Source: an uncultured Oscillibacter sp. (GTDB lineage Bacteria; Bacillota; Clostridia; Oscillospirales; Oscillospiraceae). Taken from it: a stretch of DNA of 31,517 nt. The stretch lies in the NCBI GenBank assembly GCA_900542115.1, contig UQMC01000004.1:1-31517 (forward strand), in the 5' to 3' direction. Shown one piece after another: positions 1 through 6,754 of this stretch. The notes below the pieces were generated by a model, which was given only the letters and a program-made list of their open reading frames with translations, was not told the origin of the DNA and did not search any database. The translations under genes and the position numbers were made by a program. The stretch's first letter is position 1; each line of letters begins with the position of its first letter.

Positions 1-48
1 TACGAGTTGTAGCCGTGACTGGAGTTCAGACGTGTGCTCTTCCGATCT
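1..48 (-). other. Illumina TruSeq adapter remnant (artefact)
   Basis: The reverse complement reads as the TruSeq index adapter: AGATCGGAAGAGCACACGTC and its continuation, then index GGCTAC, then the start of the flow-cell segment with one mismatch at position 7. This is library DNA, not phage. Phage sequence starts at 49. The same adapter and index occur in inverted orientation at the right end. Confidence 0.97.
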
Positions 49-469
49 CCTTATCGACTACGGCGAGGAACCGGAGGAAACGCCGGAGATCGCCGGATAC
101 CTGAAAGCCTACCGCCGGTTTCTCAAGGACTGGAAACCGGAATGGAAACTGATTGAATGTCCCATAGCGGACTGGAATATGAAAATGGCCGGAACCATGG
201 ACCGCTTTGGCATCATACATAATGCCCCCGCGATTTTGGACATCAAGACCGGACAGCTCCATGACGCCGCCCTCTCCGCCCAGCTCACCGCCTACAAGAT
301 GATTTTCTCATGGGACCCGCGCTGCGGTTACGGGAAAATTCAATCGCTCTATGCCTTGAAACTCTCAAAGGACGGCACTTATGAGCTTCGCCATGTAGAA
401 CCAAATTCAAATTTGGTGAACGCCTGCCGCACCCTCCATAAAGCCACAGAAAGGAAGAAACGCACATGA
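49..469 (+). CDS. PD-(D/E)XK nuclease, 5'-truncated
   Basis: This is the C-terminal part (about 139 residues) of a RecB/Cas4-like phage nuclease. What shows it: the motif order GTMDRFG, then ILDIKTG (the D-x-K catalytic pair), then QLTAY, which is motifs II-III and the following helix of the PD-(D/E)XK fold. The frame runs back into the adapter without a native start, so the N-terminus lies outside the contig; the GTG at 32 belongs to the adapter. Its stop overlaps the start of the next gene in an ATGA arrangement. Phage nucleases of this type usually process DNA ends for recombination, and here it is coupled to a probable annealing protein and SSB. The family call rests on motifs, so the exact subfamily is uncertain. 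Confidence 0.75.
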
Positions 470-1185
470 ATGAACTCGCCATGTACCAATACAATGCCGC
501 CGCCCTGACGGTGGCCCCCGTCCCCCGCTCCGGCAATTACACCATCTGCGCCCCAGACGGAGCACCCGCCGTCCTGAAACGCGGCATCGACTTCGGCATG
601 ATCCGAAAGAAGAACGGCGACGCCATGACGAAAAACCCCACCCTCTTCAAGTCCGGCGCGGAAAAGGTGGCCGTGGCTTACGGCCTCTGCCAGCGCTACA
701 CGCTGGAAAGCAAGCTGGAGGACATCGAGCACGGCTTCTTCTACTTCCTCGTCCGCTGCGACCTCATTAAGATCTATGACGGAAAAGAATACATCATCAC
801 ATCCGCCTACGGCTCCGGCAATACCCGGGAGGGCCGCACCGGTTCCCAGTCCCCCTATGACGGTGCCAACAGCGCCGTCAAAATGGCTCAGAAGCGGGCG
901 CTTGTCTCTGCGGCCTTGTCCCTGGGCTGTATGTCGGACAGCTTCACTCAAGATATTGAAAGCGATATGGAGGACGGCTCTGCCTACTATGCCGGGAAAG
1001 ACCCGGAGGCCCCCATTTCCGCCGCGCAGGTCAAATTCTTCTATTCTGCTTGTTCCCGTCACGGTCTCACCAAGTCCGAGGCCAAGGCCCACCTGAAGGC
1101 CCATGGCTATGACAGTGCCAGCAAGGTCAAGGCAAAGGACTTTGATGCTCTGCTGGAAGCTCTGGAGCCGAAGGAGGAAGCGTAA
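466..1185 (+). CDS. probable single-strand annealing / recombination protein
   Basis: A 239-residue protein that starts at the ATG overlapping the nuclease stop. Residues about 40-165 show a pattern I associate with phage recombination proteins: PTLFKSGAEKVAVAYGL, then NSAVKMAQKRALV (135-147), then SFTQD (159-163). Residues about 184-232 form a small helical C-terminal domain (ISAAQVKFFYSACSRHGL) often appended to Sak/Erf/RecT-type annealing proteins. It would bind single strands exposed by the upstream nuclease and pair them with homologous DNA. Placement between nuclease and SSB supports this. It could instead be a general ssDNA-binding accessory protein; a profile comparison with Sak/Sak3 and Erf would settle it. 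Confidence 0.5.
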   Translation: MNELAMYQYNAAALTVAPVPRSGNYTICAPDGAPAVLKRGIDFGMIRKKNGDAMTKNPTLFKSGAEKVAVAYGLCQRYTLESKLEDIEHGFFYFLVRCDLIKIYDGKEYIITSAYGSGNTREGRTGSQSPYDGANSAVKMAQKRALVSAALSLGCMSDSFTQDIESDMEDGSAYYAGKDPEAPISAAQVKFFYSACSRHGLTKSEAKAHLKAHGYDSASKVKAKDFDALLEALEPKEEA

Positions 1186-1599
1186 ATGTTCATCAATGGG
1201 CTGCCGGACTACAACCGGGAGGGCGTACAGCAGAAAACCGGCCTGATCTGCGGGCGCTGCGCCAAGGACGCCCAGATCTTCACCTCCAAGAACGGGACCG
1301 TCATCGGCTCCGTCTCCGTCCCGGCCTACAGCAAGGCCGACGGGACCACCGTCTGGATGACCGTCAAGGGCTTCGGCTCCATGGGCCGGGTGGTCTCCAG
1401 TGCCTCTAAGGGCGATCCCATCATCGCCGTGGGCCGCGTAGAAGCCCGTGACTACGAGGGCAAGACTTATATCGACTTTATCGCGGAGTGGGCATCTGTG
1501 GGCGCTCAGCGCATCGACGTCCGCACCGCCGCCGCCCCGCCCATGAACAGCAGCGGAGGCTTTGAAGAAATTCAGGATGACGGGGAGCTTCCCTTTTAA
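1186..1599 (+). CDS. ssb: single-stranded DNA-binding protein
   Basis: A 137-residue OB-fold SSB. The N-terminal two thirds carries the alternating pattern expected of the fold, including VIGSVSVPAYSKADGTTVWMTV and a GDPIIAVGRVEARDYEGKTY segment. The protein ends in the acidic tip DDGELPF, which in bacterial SSBs recruits replication and repair partners. The start codon directly abuts the stop of the preceding gene, with GGAGG inside that gene's last codons. Function in coating ssDNA during phage replication and recombination is well supported by sequence and by context. Confidence 0.9.
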   Translation: MFINGLPDYNREGVQQKTGLICGRCAKDAQIFTSKNGTVIGSVSVPAYSKADGTTVWMTVKGFGSMGRVVSSASKGDPIIAVGRVEARDYEGKTYIDFIAEWASVGAQRIDVRTAAAPPMNSSGGFEEIQDDGELPF

Positions 1600-1754
1600 C
1601 AACGTTGCCGTGTGTGTCTAAAGAGTGATGACGGGTGGATGCAAGCAAGCCGCAGCACGATCACCGGCGCACACAGCAGCCGCAGAGAAAAGAAGAACGT
1701 CCCCCCACACCCCCCTAAGAAGAAAAGATTATATATATTATATTTATCTCTCTA

Positions 1755-1784
1755 TTGGCAGGGGGAAAAGAATTAGAGGCTAAT
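1755..1784 (+). promoter_or_regulatory. candidate sigma70-type promoter
   Basis: TTGGCA at 1755-1760 (5/6 match to -35) and GCTAAT at 1779-1784 (4/6 match to -10) are separated by 18 bases and sit about 55 bases upstream of the helicase-loader start. The first 11-base repeat overlaps the spacer and -10, so a repeat-binding protein could control it. Seen by eye only. Confidence 0.35.
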
Positions 1785-1811
1785 ACAGGAATTAGAGACT
1801 AATTAGAGGCT
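1771..1811 (+). repeat. three 11-bp direct repeats (AATTAGAGRCT)
   Basis: Copies at 1771-1781 (AATTAGAGGCT), 1790-1800 (AATTAGAGACT) and 1801-1811 (AATTAGAGGCT). The last two are in direct tandem; the first is 8 bases upstream. They could be iterons for an initiator or operator sites, because they overlap a promoter-like pair and precede a replication gene. Confidence 0.7.
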
Positions 1812-1838
1812 TCTACGGAAGTCTTACAGGAGAAGAAC

Positions 1839-2243
1839 ATGGAGAAGCAGGACATTAAGCGGTTGTTTAACCTGATCGAGACCCTTTACCCCAGCTCCAA
1901 ACAGCAGCCCCGCACCCCCGCAGATTTAGAGGCGTGGACGCTGGTGTTGGAGCCGTGGGCTTATGAGGACGCGAAACAGGCGGTCATCCTCCGGGCACGG
2001 GAAAACCGGTTCCCGCCGGACGCATCCGAACTGGTCCCTTACCTGCCCAAGCCGGAAACGCCAAAGGCGAAGGAGGCCCCCATGCCGGAGCCGTCCGACG
2101 CCTATCTGGAAAAGTTTTACGTCAGGGCAGGCGAACAGCGCAAGCGCTGGCACGATGCCGGTATCCCCACCCCCTCCGAAGCAAAAAAACAGGGCATGAC
2201 CTATGCGGACTGGGAAAAGATGGCGAAAGGAGCTGGCGTGTAA
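1839..2243 (+). CDS. G39P-like helicase loader/inhibitor
   Basis: A 134-residue protein starting after AGGAG at good spacing. The N-terminal about 70 residues are helical and match the pattern of phage helicase loaders of the G39P type: a LFNLIETLYPS helix, then LEAWTLVLEPWAYEDAKQAV, then ENRFPPDASEL, where the FPP(D/T) turn is characteristic. The C-terminus is charged and lower in complexity, which fits the disordered, helicase-contacting tail of G39P. It would load the host or phage replicative helicase onto the phage origin. It sits directly downstream of the possible origin region. No phage helicase, primase or polymerase is visible in the window, so host proteins or the missing segment must supply them. 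Confidence 0.6.
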   Translation: MEKQDIKRLFNLIETLYPSSKQQPRTPADLEAWTLVLEPWAYEDAKQAVILRARENRFPPDASELVPYLPKPETPKAKEAPMPEPSDAYLEKFYVRAGEQRKRWHDAGIPTPSEAKKQGMTYADWEKMAKGAGV

Positions 2244-2506
2244 TGGCTGCGGATATTAAGCTGTCGGACTGCTACATTGCCCCCCACAGTCAGCTCTGCT
2301 GGGACTGCGCAAAAGCCTGCGGCGGGTGTTCCTGGTCCGGCATTGATCCAGTGACCCACAAGCCCCGTTTTGAGCCGGTTCCGGGCTGGAAGGCAAAGCC
2401 CACCCGGACGGAGCGATCCACCGGGATGGGACGGAAGAAGCGGGTGCTGACATCTTATGCCATCCGGTCCTGCCCGGAGTTCGTGAAGGAGGAACGCCGT
2501 GGTTAG
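2243..2506 (+). CDS. small Cys-rich protein
   Basis: An 87-residue protein whose ATG overlaps the preceding stop (TAATG). The N-terminal part carries CWDCAKACGGCSW (Cys at C-x2-C-x3-C-x2-C spacing), a likely metal-binding knuckle. It is followed by FEPVPGWKAKPT and a basic segment. I recognise the pattern from uncharacterised Clostridia phage proteins but know no function. Zinc or DNA binding is a reasonable guess from the Cys cluster and basic tail. One of several small Cys-rich proteins in this operon. Confidence 0.7.
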   Translation: MAADIKLSDCYIAPHSQLCWDCAKACGGCSWSGIDPVTHKPRFEPVPGWKAKPTRTERSTGMGRKKRVLTSYAIRSCPEFVKEERRG

Positions 2507-2636
2507 AATGGTCATTGACATCCATGAGGACGGTGACCTGCTGGCCTGCAAGGAAACCGTGGCCATGCTGCTGGAGCCTCTGGGCCGTGTCCGGGTGGTG
2601 CAAGTCATCATTGACGGAAAGGAAGAGAAGCGATGA
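2499..2636 (+). CDS. 45-aa hypothetical protein
   Basis: A short gene starting at GTG 2499, six bases after AAGGAGG (2486-2492); an in-frame ATG at 2508 is 15 bases away and less likely. The product is 45 residues with a DIHEDGDLLACKETVAMLL core and a VRVVQVIIDGKEEKR end. Its stop overlaps the rusA start (ATGA), so it is tightly coupled on both sides. Function unknown. Confidence 0.6.
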   Translation: MVRMVIDIHEDGDLLACKETVAMLLEPLGRVRVVQVIIDGKEEKR

Positions 2637-3040
2637 AGGTCGAATTTACGGTCCCCGGCATTCCAGTGGGCAAGGGCCGTCCCCGGTTTATGAAAAATGG
2701 TCACACCTACACCCCGCAGAAAACGCGGGACTACGAGGGCAAGGTAGTCCAGTGCTGGAAGTGCCAGAGCGGAAAGGGCTTTGCGGCGGGTGTGCCGCTC
2801 AGGGCCACCGTCACGGCGTTCTTCACGGTGCCAAAGAGCACATCGAAGAAGAAGGCTGCTGCTCTGGACGGTACGCCCCACACCAAGCGCCCTGACGCTG
2901 ACAACGTGGCGAAGGCCATTCTGGACGCGCTGAACACCCACGCCTACAACGATGACAGCGCCGTATCGTCTCTGACGGTGCGGAAGTACCAGACGACTGG
3001 CGCCTCCCGCGTGGAGGTCACCATTGAGGAGGAAAAATGA
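2633..3040 (+). CDS. rusA: RusA-family Holliday junction resolvase
   Basis: A 135-residue endonuclease of the RusA family, normal length. It starts with the family hallmark FTVPGIPVGKGRPRF and carries the acidic catalytic set in KRPDADNVAKAILDAL (Asp88, Asp90, Asp98) and YNDDS (Asp107/108). RusA dimers cut four-way junctions symmetrically; in phages this resolves recombination or replication intermediates before packaging. It follows the recombination module and overlaps both neighbours. Its final codons lie within a 33-base block that recurs at 4848-4880. Confidence 0.9.
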   Translation: MKVEFTVPGIPVGKGRPRFMKNGHTYTPQKTRDYEGKVVQCWKCQSGKGFAAGVPLRATVTAFFTVPKSTSKKKAAALDGTPHTKRPDADNVAKAILDALNTHAYNDDSAVSSLTVRKYQTTGASRVEVTIEEEK

Positions 3041-3051
3041 TGGATGCTGTG
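3019..3051 (+). repeat. 33-bp direct repeat, copy 1
   Basis: Identical to 4848-4880. It spans the last codons of rusA (TIEEEK), the ribosome binding site GAGGAGG, and the first codons (MMDAV) of the next gene. The second copy has the same layout around the paralogous gene. Confidence 0.9.
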
Positions 3052-3384
3052 AAGTTTGTAAAAACGCTTGGCAGAATGTGCAACGCTGAATGCATCAAAT
3101 GTGAGTTTTGGAAAAGAAGAGGCAAGTGGGAATCCTGCAATTCCTGGCAAAAAAACCACCCGGAGGAGGCCGTTGCCATCGTCGAAAAGTGGGCCGCAGA
3201 GCACCCCGTGAAAACCCGCCAGAGCGAGTTCTTGAAGCAGTGGCCGAATGCGCGTATTAGCAATGTGGATGGGTTCCCAGCAATCAACCCTTGCGGGCTC
3301 GATAGTACGGTGGTAAACGAGTGCGATGTGACGTCTTGCTCGAAGTGCCGAAGTAAGTTTTGGCTCGCGGAGGCAGAGGAATGA
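3037..3384 (+). CDS. small Cys-rich protein, paralogue A
   Basis: A 115-residue protein with two Cys clusters: C-x3-C-x2-C near residues 15-22, and CDVTSCSKCRSKFW near the C-terminus. Between them is the segment HPVKTRQSEFLKQWPNA. A paralogue sharing HPEEAVAI, TRQSEFLK and the C-terminal C-x2-C-x-FWLAE(V/A)E pattern lies at 4866-5222. The Cys pairs suggest a zinc-bound fold. The family is familiar from uncharacterised Firmicutes phages and I know no function. The start overlaps the rusA stop. Confidence 0.75.
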   Translation: MMDAVKFVKTLGRMCNAECIKCEFWKRRGKWESCNSWQKNHPEEAVAIVEKWAAEHPVKTRQSEFLKQWPNARISNVDGFPAINPCGLDSTVVNECDVTSCSKCRSKFWLAEAEE

Positions 3385-3671
3385 CCCGCGAAGAGATTTT
3401 AGCCGCTGCCAAGCAGTGCGTGTGCGGAGACCGGGATCAGGACTACGGTAGCCCGGAGACGTCCTTCAACACGATCGCGGCCCTGTGGGAGCCGTACATC
3501 CGGGAGAAATGCGTCAGCACGGATGCGGACGTCTGCATCACCGGCGCTGACGTGGGGGCCATGATGTGCCTGTTTAAGGTCGCGCGCATCGCCACCGGCC
3601 ACGGCAAAGCAGATAACTGGATTGACTTCGCCGGATATGCCGCCTGCGGCGGGGAATTGGAGAACCTATGA
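3381..3671 (+). CDS. DUF6378-like phage protein
   Basis: A 96-residue protein. The start at 3381 is chosen because it overlaps the previous stop (ATGA) and follows AGGCAGAGG; upstream in-frame starts lie inside the neighbour. It has the pattern I associate with DUF6378: GDRDQDYGSPETSFNTIAAL, ITGADVGAMMCLFKVARI, then KADNWIDFAGYAACGGE. The conserved acidic and DNWxD residues suggest a helical NTP-pyrophosphatase-like fold, but no activity is established that I know of. Confidence 0.7.
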   Translation: MTREEILAAAKQCVCGDRDQDYGSPETSFNTIAALWEPYIREKCVSTDADVCITGADVGAMMCLFKVARIATGHGKADNWIDFAGYAACGGELENL

Positions 3672-4555
3672 GCGACTTGGAGCAGACCGCAATCGAGCGG
3701 CTGAAAGCGGCATCGGATATGAGCCTGCGGCTTTTTGAGAAGCCGTTAGTGATCACCTACTCCGGCGGGAAGGACAGCGATGTGATGCTGCATCTGGCGG
3801 AGAAAAGCGGCATTCCGTTTGAAGCCCTGCACTCCCTCACCACGGCGGATGCACCGGAGACGGTGCGCCACATGTACGATACGTTCCGGCGGTTGGAGGG
3901 AAAGGGCGTGAAGTGCACCGTAGATAAGCACGTTCAGCCGGACGGAAGCCGCGTGACTATGTGGAACCTGATTCCACGGAAACTGATACCACCGATGCGG
4001 ATTAAGAGGTACTGCTGCGCCGAGCTGAAAGAGGGCGGCGGGAAAGGGCGATTCATTGCTACGGGCGTCCGCTGGGAAGAAAGTCCGAATAGGCGGAAAA
4101 ATCGCGGTGGGCTGGAAGTTATTACTTCTTCAAAGAAAAACAGCTTGATTTTGAGCAACGACAACGACGAGGACAGGCGGCTGTTTGAAACCTGCCAAAT
4201 GAAGGGGACGCGGGTGGTAAACCCCATCATCGACTGGAAGGATGACGATGTGCTGGATTACGCCGCGGTTGAAAAAATCCCCATGAACCCACTGTACTGC
4301 GAGGGCTTCCATCGGGTCGGCTGTGTAGGCTGTCCACTGGCAAACGTTAAAATGCGAATGATGGAGTTTTCCCGCTACCCCAAAATCAAGGCGGCGTATA
4401 TCCGGGCCTTTGACCGGATGCTGGAAGAACGGCGGAGACGTGGGAGAATGAACGGCACATTCCGGATGGGAGATACTGGCGTGGACGTATTCCACTGGTG
4501 GATGGAGGACGGCGTTCTGCCGGGGCAGGAAGTGCTTGGAGGGTTTGAGGAATGA
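3668..4555 (+). CDS. PAPS reductase / CysH-like PP-loop enzyme
   Basis: A 295-residue enzyme of the phosphoadenosine phosphosulfate reductase superfamily. The PP-loop SGGKDS is at residues 32-37. A CC pair at 116-117 and a C-x7-C-x2-C set (Cys211, 219, 222; GCVGCP) resemble the Fe-S ligands of APS-reductase and DndC-like members. The family activates or transfers sulfur; phage copies have unknown substrates and could take part in DNA or tRNA thiolation or in host sulfur metabolism. No other dnd or ssp gene is nearby, so phosphorothioation cannot be asserted. Its start overlaps the preceding stop. Confidence 0.8.
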   Translation: MSDLEQTAIERLKAASDMSLRLFEKPLVITYSGGKDSDVMLHLAEKSGIPFEALHSLTTADAPETVRHMYDTFRRLEGKGVKCTVDKHVQPDGSRVTMWNLIPRKLIPPMRIKRYCCAELKEGGGKGRFIATGVRWEESPNRRKNRGGLEVITSSKKNSLILSNDNDEDRRLFETCQMKGTRVVNPIIDWKDDDVLDYAAVEKIPMNPLYCEGFHRVGCVGCPLANVKMRMMEFSRYPKIKAAYIRAFDRMLEERRRRGRMNGTFRMGDTGVDVFHWWMEDGVLPGQEVLGGFEE

Positions 4556-4734
4556 CAAACTTTGAATTTTACACGAAAAACGCAGCCAGATTGGGAGAGT
4601 TGATCGAAAAAGCCGTGGATGACGCGCTGGAAGCAAAGGGCTGCTCACTTGATCTGAAATATCCAGAGAAACTATCCAATGCCGATGATGCCCTCATGGT
4701 GACATGGGCAAGCTGGCTGAATGAAGAAATGTAG
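4552..4734 (+). CDS. 60-aa hypothetical protein
   Basis: A short acidic protein starting at an ATG that overlaps the previous stop (ATGA). Sequence features: NFEFYTKNAARLGELIEKAVDDAL, an amphipathic helix, and a C-terminal MVTWASWLNEEM. It resembles the N-terminal part of small phage proteins of unknown function. No catalytic motif is visible. Confidence 0.6.
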   Translation: MTNFEFYTKNAARLGELIEKAVDDALEAKGCSLDLKYPEKLSNADDALMVTWASWLNEEM

Positions 4735-4743
4735 GGAGGAACT

Positions 4744-4869
4744 ATGAAAGATACAAACCTCGTAAATACGCTGCGTGAGCACGCGGAATGGGCGGAGGGG
4801 AACCAGTGGGAAACGCCAATCACACTGGTCGACGATCTGGCGGAGGCCACCATTGAGGAGGAAAAATGA
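4744..4869 (+). CDS. 41-aa hypothetical protein
   Basis: A short gene after a good GGGAGG site, beginning MKDTNLVNTLREHAEWAEG and continuing with a WETPITLVDDL core. Its last six residues (TIEEEK) are the same as the RusA end, because both lie in the repeated 33-base block. The stop overlaps the start of the next gene. The core is familiar from uncharacterised Clostridia phage proteins. It may have lost its own C-terminus when the block was duplicated. Confidence 0.6.
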   Translation: MKDTNLVNTLREHAEWAEGNQWETPITLVDDLAEATIEEEK

Positions 4870-4880
4870 TGGATGCTGTG
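4848..4880 (+). repeat. 33-bp direct repeat, copy 2
   Basis: Identical to 3019-3051, with the same layout: end of the upstream gene, ribosome binding site, and start of the Cys-rich paralogue. Marks a recombination or duplication junction. Confidence 0.9.
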
Positions 4881-5222
4881 GAGTTTTTGAAAACATTGCA
4901 CAGAATGTGTGATCGTCACTGCACAAATTGCGAGTTTGGCAAACGCCTTTGCGGCTTTGTGACCTCCTGCACAGTCTGGATAGAGACCCACCCGGAGGAG
5001 GCCGTTGCTATTTCGAAACAGTGGGCAAAGGAGCACCCCGCCCAGACCCGGCAGAGCGAGTTTTTGAAGCTGTTTCCGGGAGTAGATGCTGATAAAACGG
5101 ATGGCTGTCTGACTTTGAACCCTTGCATCATTTACCCGAAGATGCGAGAAGAGTGCTCCGGAAAGCTGTGCCATGAGTGCAAAAAGACATTCTGGCTTGC
5201 GGAGGTGGAGGACAATGGATGA
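4866..5222 (+). CDS. small Cys-rich protein, paralogue B
   Basis: A 118-residue paralogue of the protein at 3037-3384. Shared elements: the MMDAV start, C-x2-C near residue 20, HPEEAVAI, TRQSEFLK, a Pro-Cys in the second half, and a terminal C-x4-C-x2-C-x3-FWLAEVE. Beyond the identical leader the two genes have diverged clearly, so the block was either duplicated a while ago and homogenised, or acquired with the second gene. Predicted zinc-binding; function unknown. Its stop overlaps the methyltransferase start. Confidence 0.75.
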   Translation: MMDAVEFLKTLHRMCDRHCTNCEFGKRLCGFVTSCTVWIETHPEEAVAISKQWAKEHPAQTRQSEFLKLFPGVDADKTDGCLTLNPCIIYPKMREECSGKLCHECKKTFWLAEVEDNG

Positions 5223-5878
5223 AGGTGCTTGAGTTATTTGCCGGGACGCGCTCTATAGGGAAGGCGTTCGAGGCCCGGGGCCACAAGGTGTACTCCGTAG
5301 AGTGGGACAAGCGATTTGACCGCATCGACCTATATGCTGACATCCTGCATCTGACTGCGGAGGATGTGCTGCGGGAGTTTGGGCGGCCTGATGTGATCTG
5401 GGCAAGCCCGGACTGCGCCACATTTTCTATTGCGGCCATCAGCCACCACAGGCGGAAAAACCCCGAGACAGGAAATTTGGACCCGGTGAGCGAGTATGCC
5501 AAGTTTTGCGATGCAGTGGACCAGCACGTGCTGCGGCTGATCTTAGCATTGAGCCCGACTTACTGGTTCATTGAGAACCCGCGTGGAGGGATGCGTAAAA
5601 TGACGTGGATGGAGGGGCTGCCCCGGTACACCGTCACATACTGTCAGTACGGGGACGCCCGAATGAAGCCCACGGACATCTGGACAAATCATCCGCTTCC
5701 CAGATTTAAACCGCCTTGCCATAACGGTGACCCGTGCCATATCTCTGCCCCGCGCGGGGCCAAAACGGGAACGCAAGGGCTGGCTGGCAGCGTGGAGCGG
5801 TCTGTCATCCCGGCTGCATTGTGCGACCATATCGTAGATATTTGTGAGGAGGCGGAGTGGAATGTCACAGTCTGTTAA
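5219..5878 (+). CDS. DNA cytosine methyltransferase-like protein
   Basis: A 219-residue protein starting at the ATG that overlaps the previous stop; the longer reading from 5177 is rejected. Motif I is VLELFAGTRSIGKAF (SAM binding). The catalytic loop reads SPDCATFS (Cys66) where 5-methylcytosine enzymes usually have a G/S-P-P-C-Q form, and the usual ENV is ENP (119-121). A QYGDARMKPTDIW segment follows. It is much shorter than classical Dcm-type enzymes and has little room for a target-recognition domain. Likely modifies phage DNA against host restriction, but the altered motif leaves activity and product open. Confidence 0.7.
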   Translation: MKVLELFAGTRSIGKAFEARGHKVYSVEWDKRFDRIDLYADILHLTAEDVLREFGRPDVIWASPDCATFSIAAISHHRRKNPETGNLDPVSEYAKFCDAVDQHVLRLILALSPTYWFIENPRGGMRKMTWMEGLPRYTVTYCQYGDARMKPTDIWTNHPLPRFKPPCHNGDPCHISAPRGAKTGTQGLAGSVERSVIPAALCDHIVDICEEAEWNVTVC

Positions 5879-5927
5879 AGCGCCATTTAAGTTTTCGCAT
5901 AGATGGTGCCAAAAAGTGGCGCTTTGA
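5862..5927 (+). CDS. possible 21-aa leader or gene remnant
   Basis: An ATG near a GAGGAGG site, overlapping the end of the methyltransferase gene, opens a 21-codon frame beginning MSQSVKAPFKFSHRW. It looks like the front of a longer phage gene cut short. No other coding evidence. Confidence 0.3.
   Translation: MSQSVKAPFKFSHRWCQKVAL
5877..5925. repeat. 9-bp inverted repeat
   Basis: AAAGCGCCA (5877-5885) and TGGCGCTTT (5917-5925) are perfectly complementary, separated by 31 bases. It lies between the methyltransferase and the next gene. There is no T-tract, so a terminator is unlikely; protein binding or RNA structure is possible. Confidence 0.45.
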
Positions 5928-5962
5928 GCCGAGGCAACTGCCGAAGCCGACGGAGGTGGAAA

Positions 5963-6295
5963 ATGCTGAAACCAAATGATCTGACGAAGGTGGAACTGCT
6001 GCAAGTGGTAGAAATGCTGGCGGAAACGGCTAACGAATATTATTTGGATCGTGCGCTGGGACGCATCGAAATGCAGCGGAACGATGCCCATTACGCAAGA
6101 TGCCGAAAGCTGATGGACGAAGAACAAAAGCACTATGCAGCCTATTTCAATCTTCTTCGGCCTTACGAGGGCAAGTCCATTGTGGATGTACCGCAGGATG
6201 TTTTGGAACAAGCGCAGGCAGAGTTTGACAAGGCGAGGGCAGCTGGACAAGAGTGGAACAGGCGGAATGGAATCAAACTGAAAGGGAGGAAATGA
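5963..6295 (+). CDS. 110-aa hypothetical protein
   Basis: The start at 5963 is chosen because GGAGG precedes it at good spacing; the in-frame ATG at 5903 has none. The product is helical and charged, with likely coiled-coil segments (LLQVVEMLAETANEYYLDRA; DVLEQAQAEFDKARA) and a basic end. No recognised domain. Confidence 0.6.
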   Translation: MLKPNDLTKVELLQVVEMLAETANEYYLDRALGRIEMQRNDAHYARCRKLMDEEQKHYAAYFNLLRPYEGKSIVDVPQDVLEQAQAEFDKARAAGQEWNRRNGIKLKGRK

Positions 6296-6297
6296 GG

Positions 6298-6423
6298 ATG
6301 GCTAATGTTAATTGCCTGCGTTGCCACTTTAGGCATGAGGATAACGGGAACTGTACTGCGGTCGGCGGGTTCTGCACGGCGGTCCATGAGGGGGCCTGTA
6401 ACGGATACCGGTGGAGGAGGTAA
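6298..6423 (+). CDS. 41-aa Cys-rich miniprotein
   Basis: Begins at ATG 6298, eight bases after GGGAGG; an in-frame ATG at 6292 is too close to the site. The product begins MANVNCLRCHFRHEDNGNC and has six Cys in 41 residues, including a C-x2-C knuckle. The spacing suggests a single zinc site. It lies between two tightly packed genes, which supports it being real. Confidence 0.55.
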   Translation: MANVNCLRCHFRHEDNGNCTAVGGFCTAVHEGACNGYRWRR

Positions 6424-6427
6424 GAAG

Positions 6428-6754
6428 ATGGAACGAGGCATTATTGGAGCAATGCGGACAGCATTTGAGCAGTCTGCTGACCGGATTGCAACCGTGGAGG
6501 AATCCGCTTTGGTCTTGAAAAACGAGATTGAGAAGCTGCGGGGACAGAATAGACAACTGATGCTTGAACGCAACTATGTTATTTCGATAATTGCGGATGT
6601 CAGAAAAGCCGGAAAGACGTGGATGTGCCAGTATTGCGCTCATTGCAAGGGCATCGTAAGCGGCATGGCTGACTGCGATTCCAAGAAGCTGTGTGCTATG
6701 CCCTATAGTCAGTTTGAGCTAAAAAGATCGGAACAGCCGGAGGTGGAATTATGA
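6428..6754 (+). CDS. 108-aa coiled-coil / Cys-cluster protein
   Basis: The start at 6428 follows GGAGGAGG; the in-frame ATG at 6305 lies within the preceding miniprotein gene. Residues about 1-60 form a helical, coiled-coil-like region (TVEESALVLKNEIEKLRG). The second half has CQYCAHC and a later CDSKKLC, a probable zinc site. Function unknown. It overlaps the next gene by four bases. Confidence 0.65.
   Translation: MERGIIGAMRTAFEQSADRIATVEESALVLKNEIEKLRGQNRQLMLERNYVISIIADVRKAGKTWMCQYCAHCKGIVSGMADCDSKKLCAMPYSQFELKRSEQPEVEL

Larger units (their letters stand above)
1600..1838 (+). other. intergenic control region with AT-rich tract
   Basis: A 239-base gap, the largest in the left arm, with no plausible gene. 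It holds a C-rich stretch (about 1706-1719), then a very AT-rich tract (about 1729-1756) that stands out from the GC-rich surroundings, then a promoter-like pair and three 11-base direct repeats. It separates the recombination genes from the helicase-loader gene. The layout fits either a replication origin (unwinding tract plus iterons) or a regulated promoter; the sequence alone does not decide. Confidence 0.5.

Noticed and set aside
32..48. GTG start for the first gene
   Set aside because: The start and first six codons lie in adapter sequence; the real gene is truncated.
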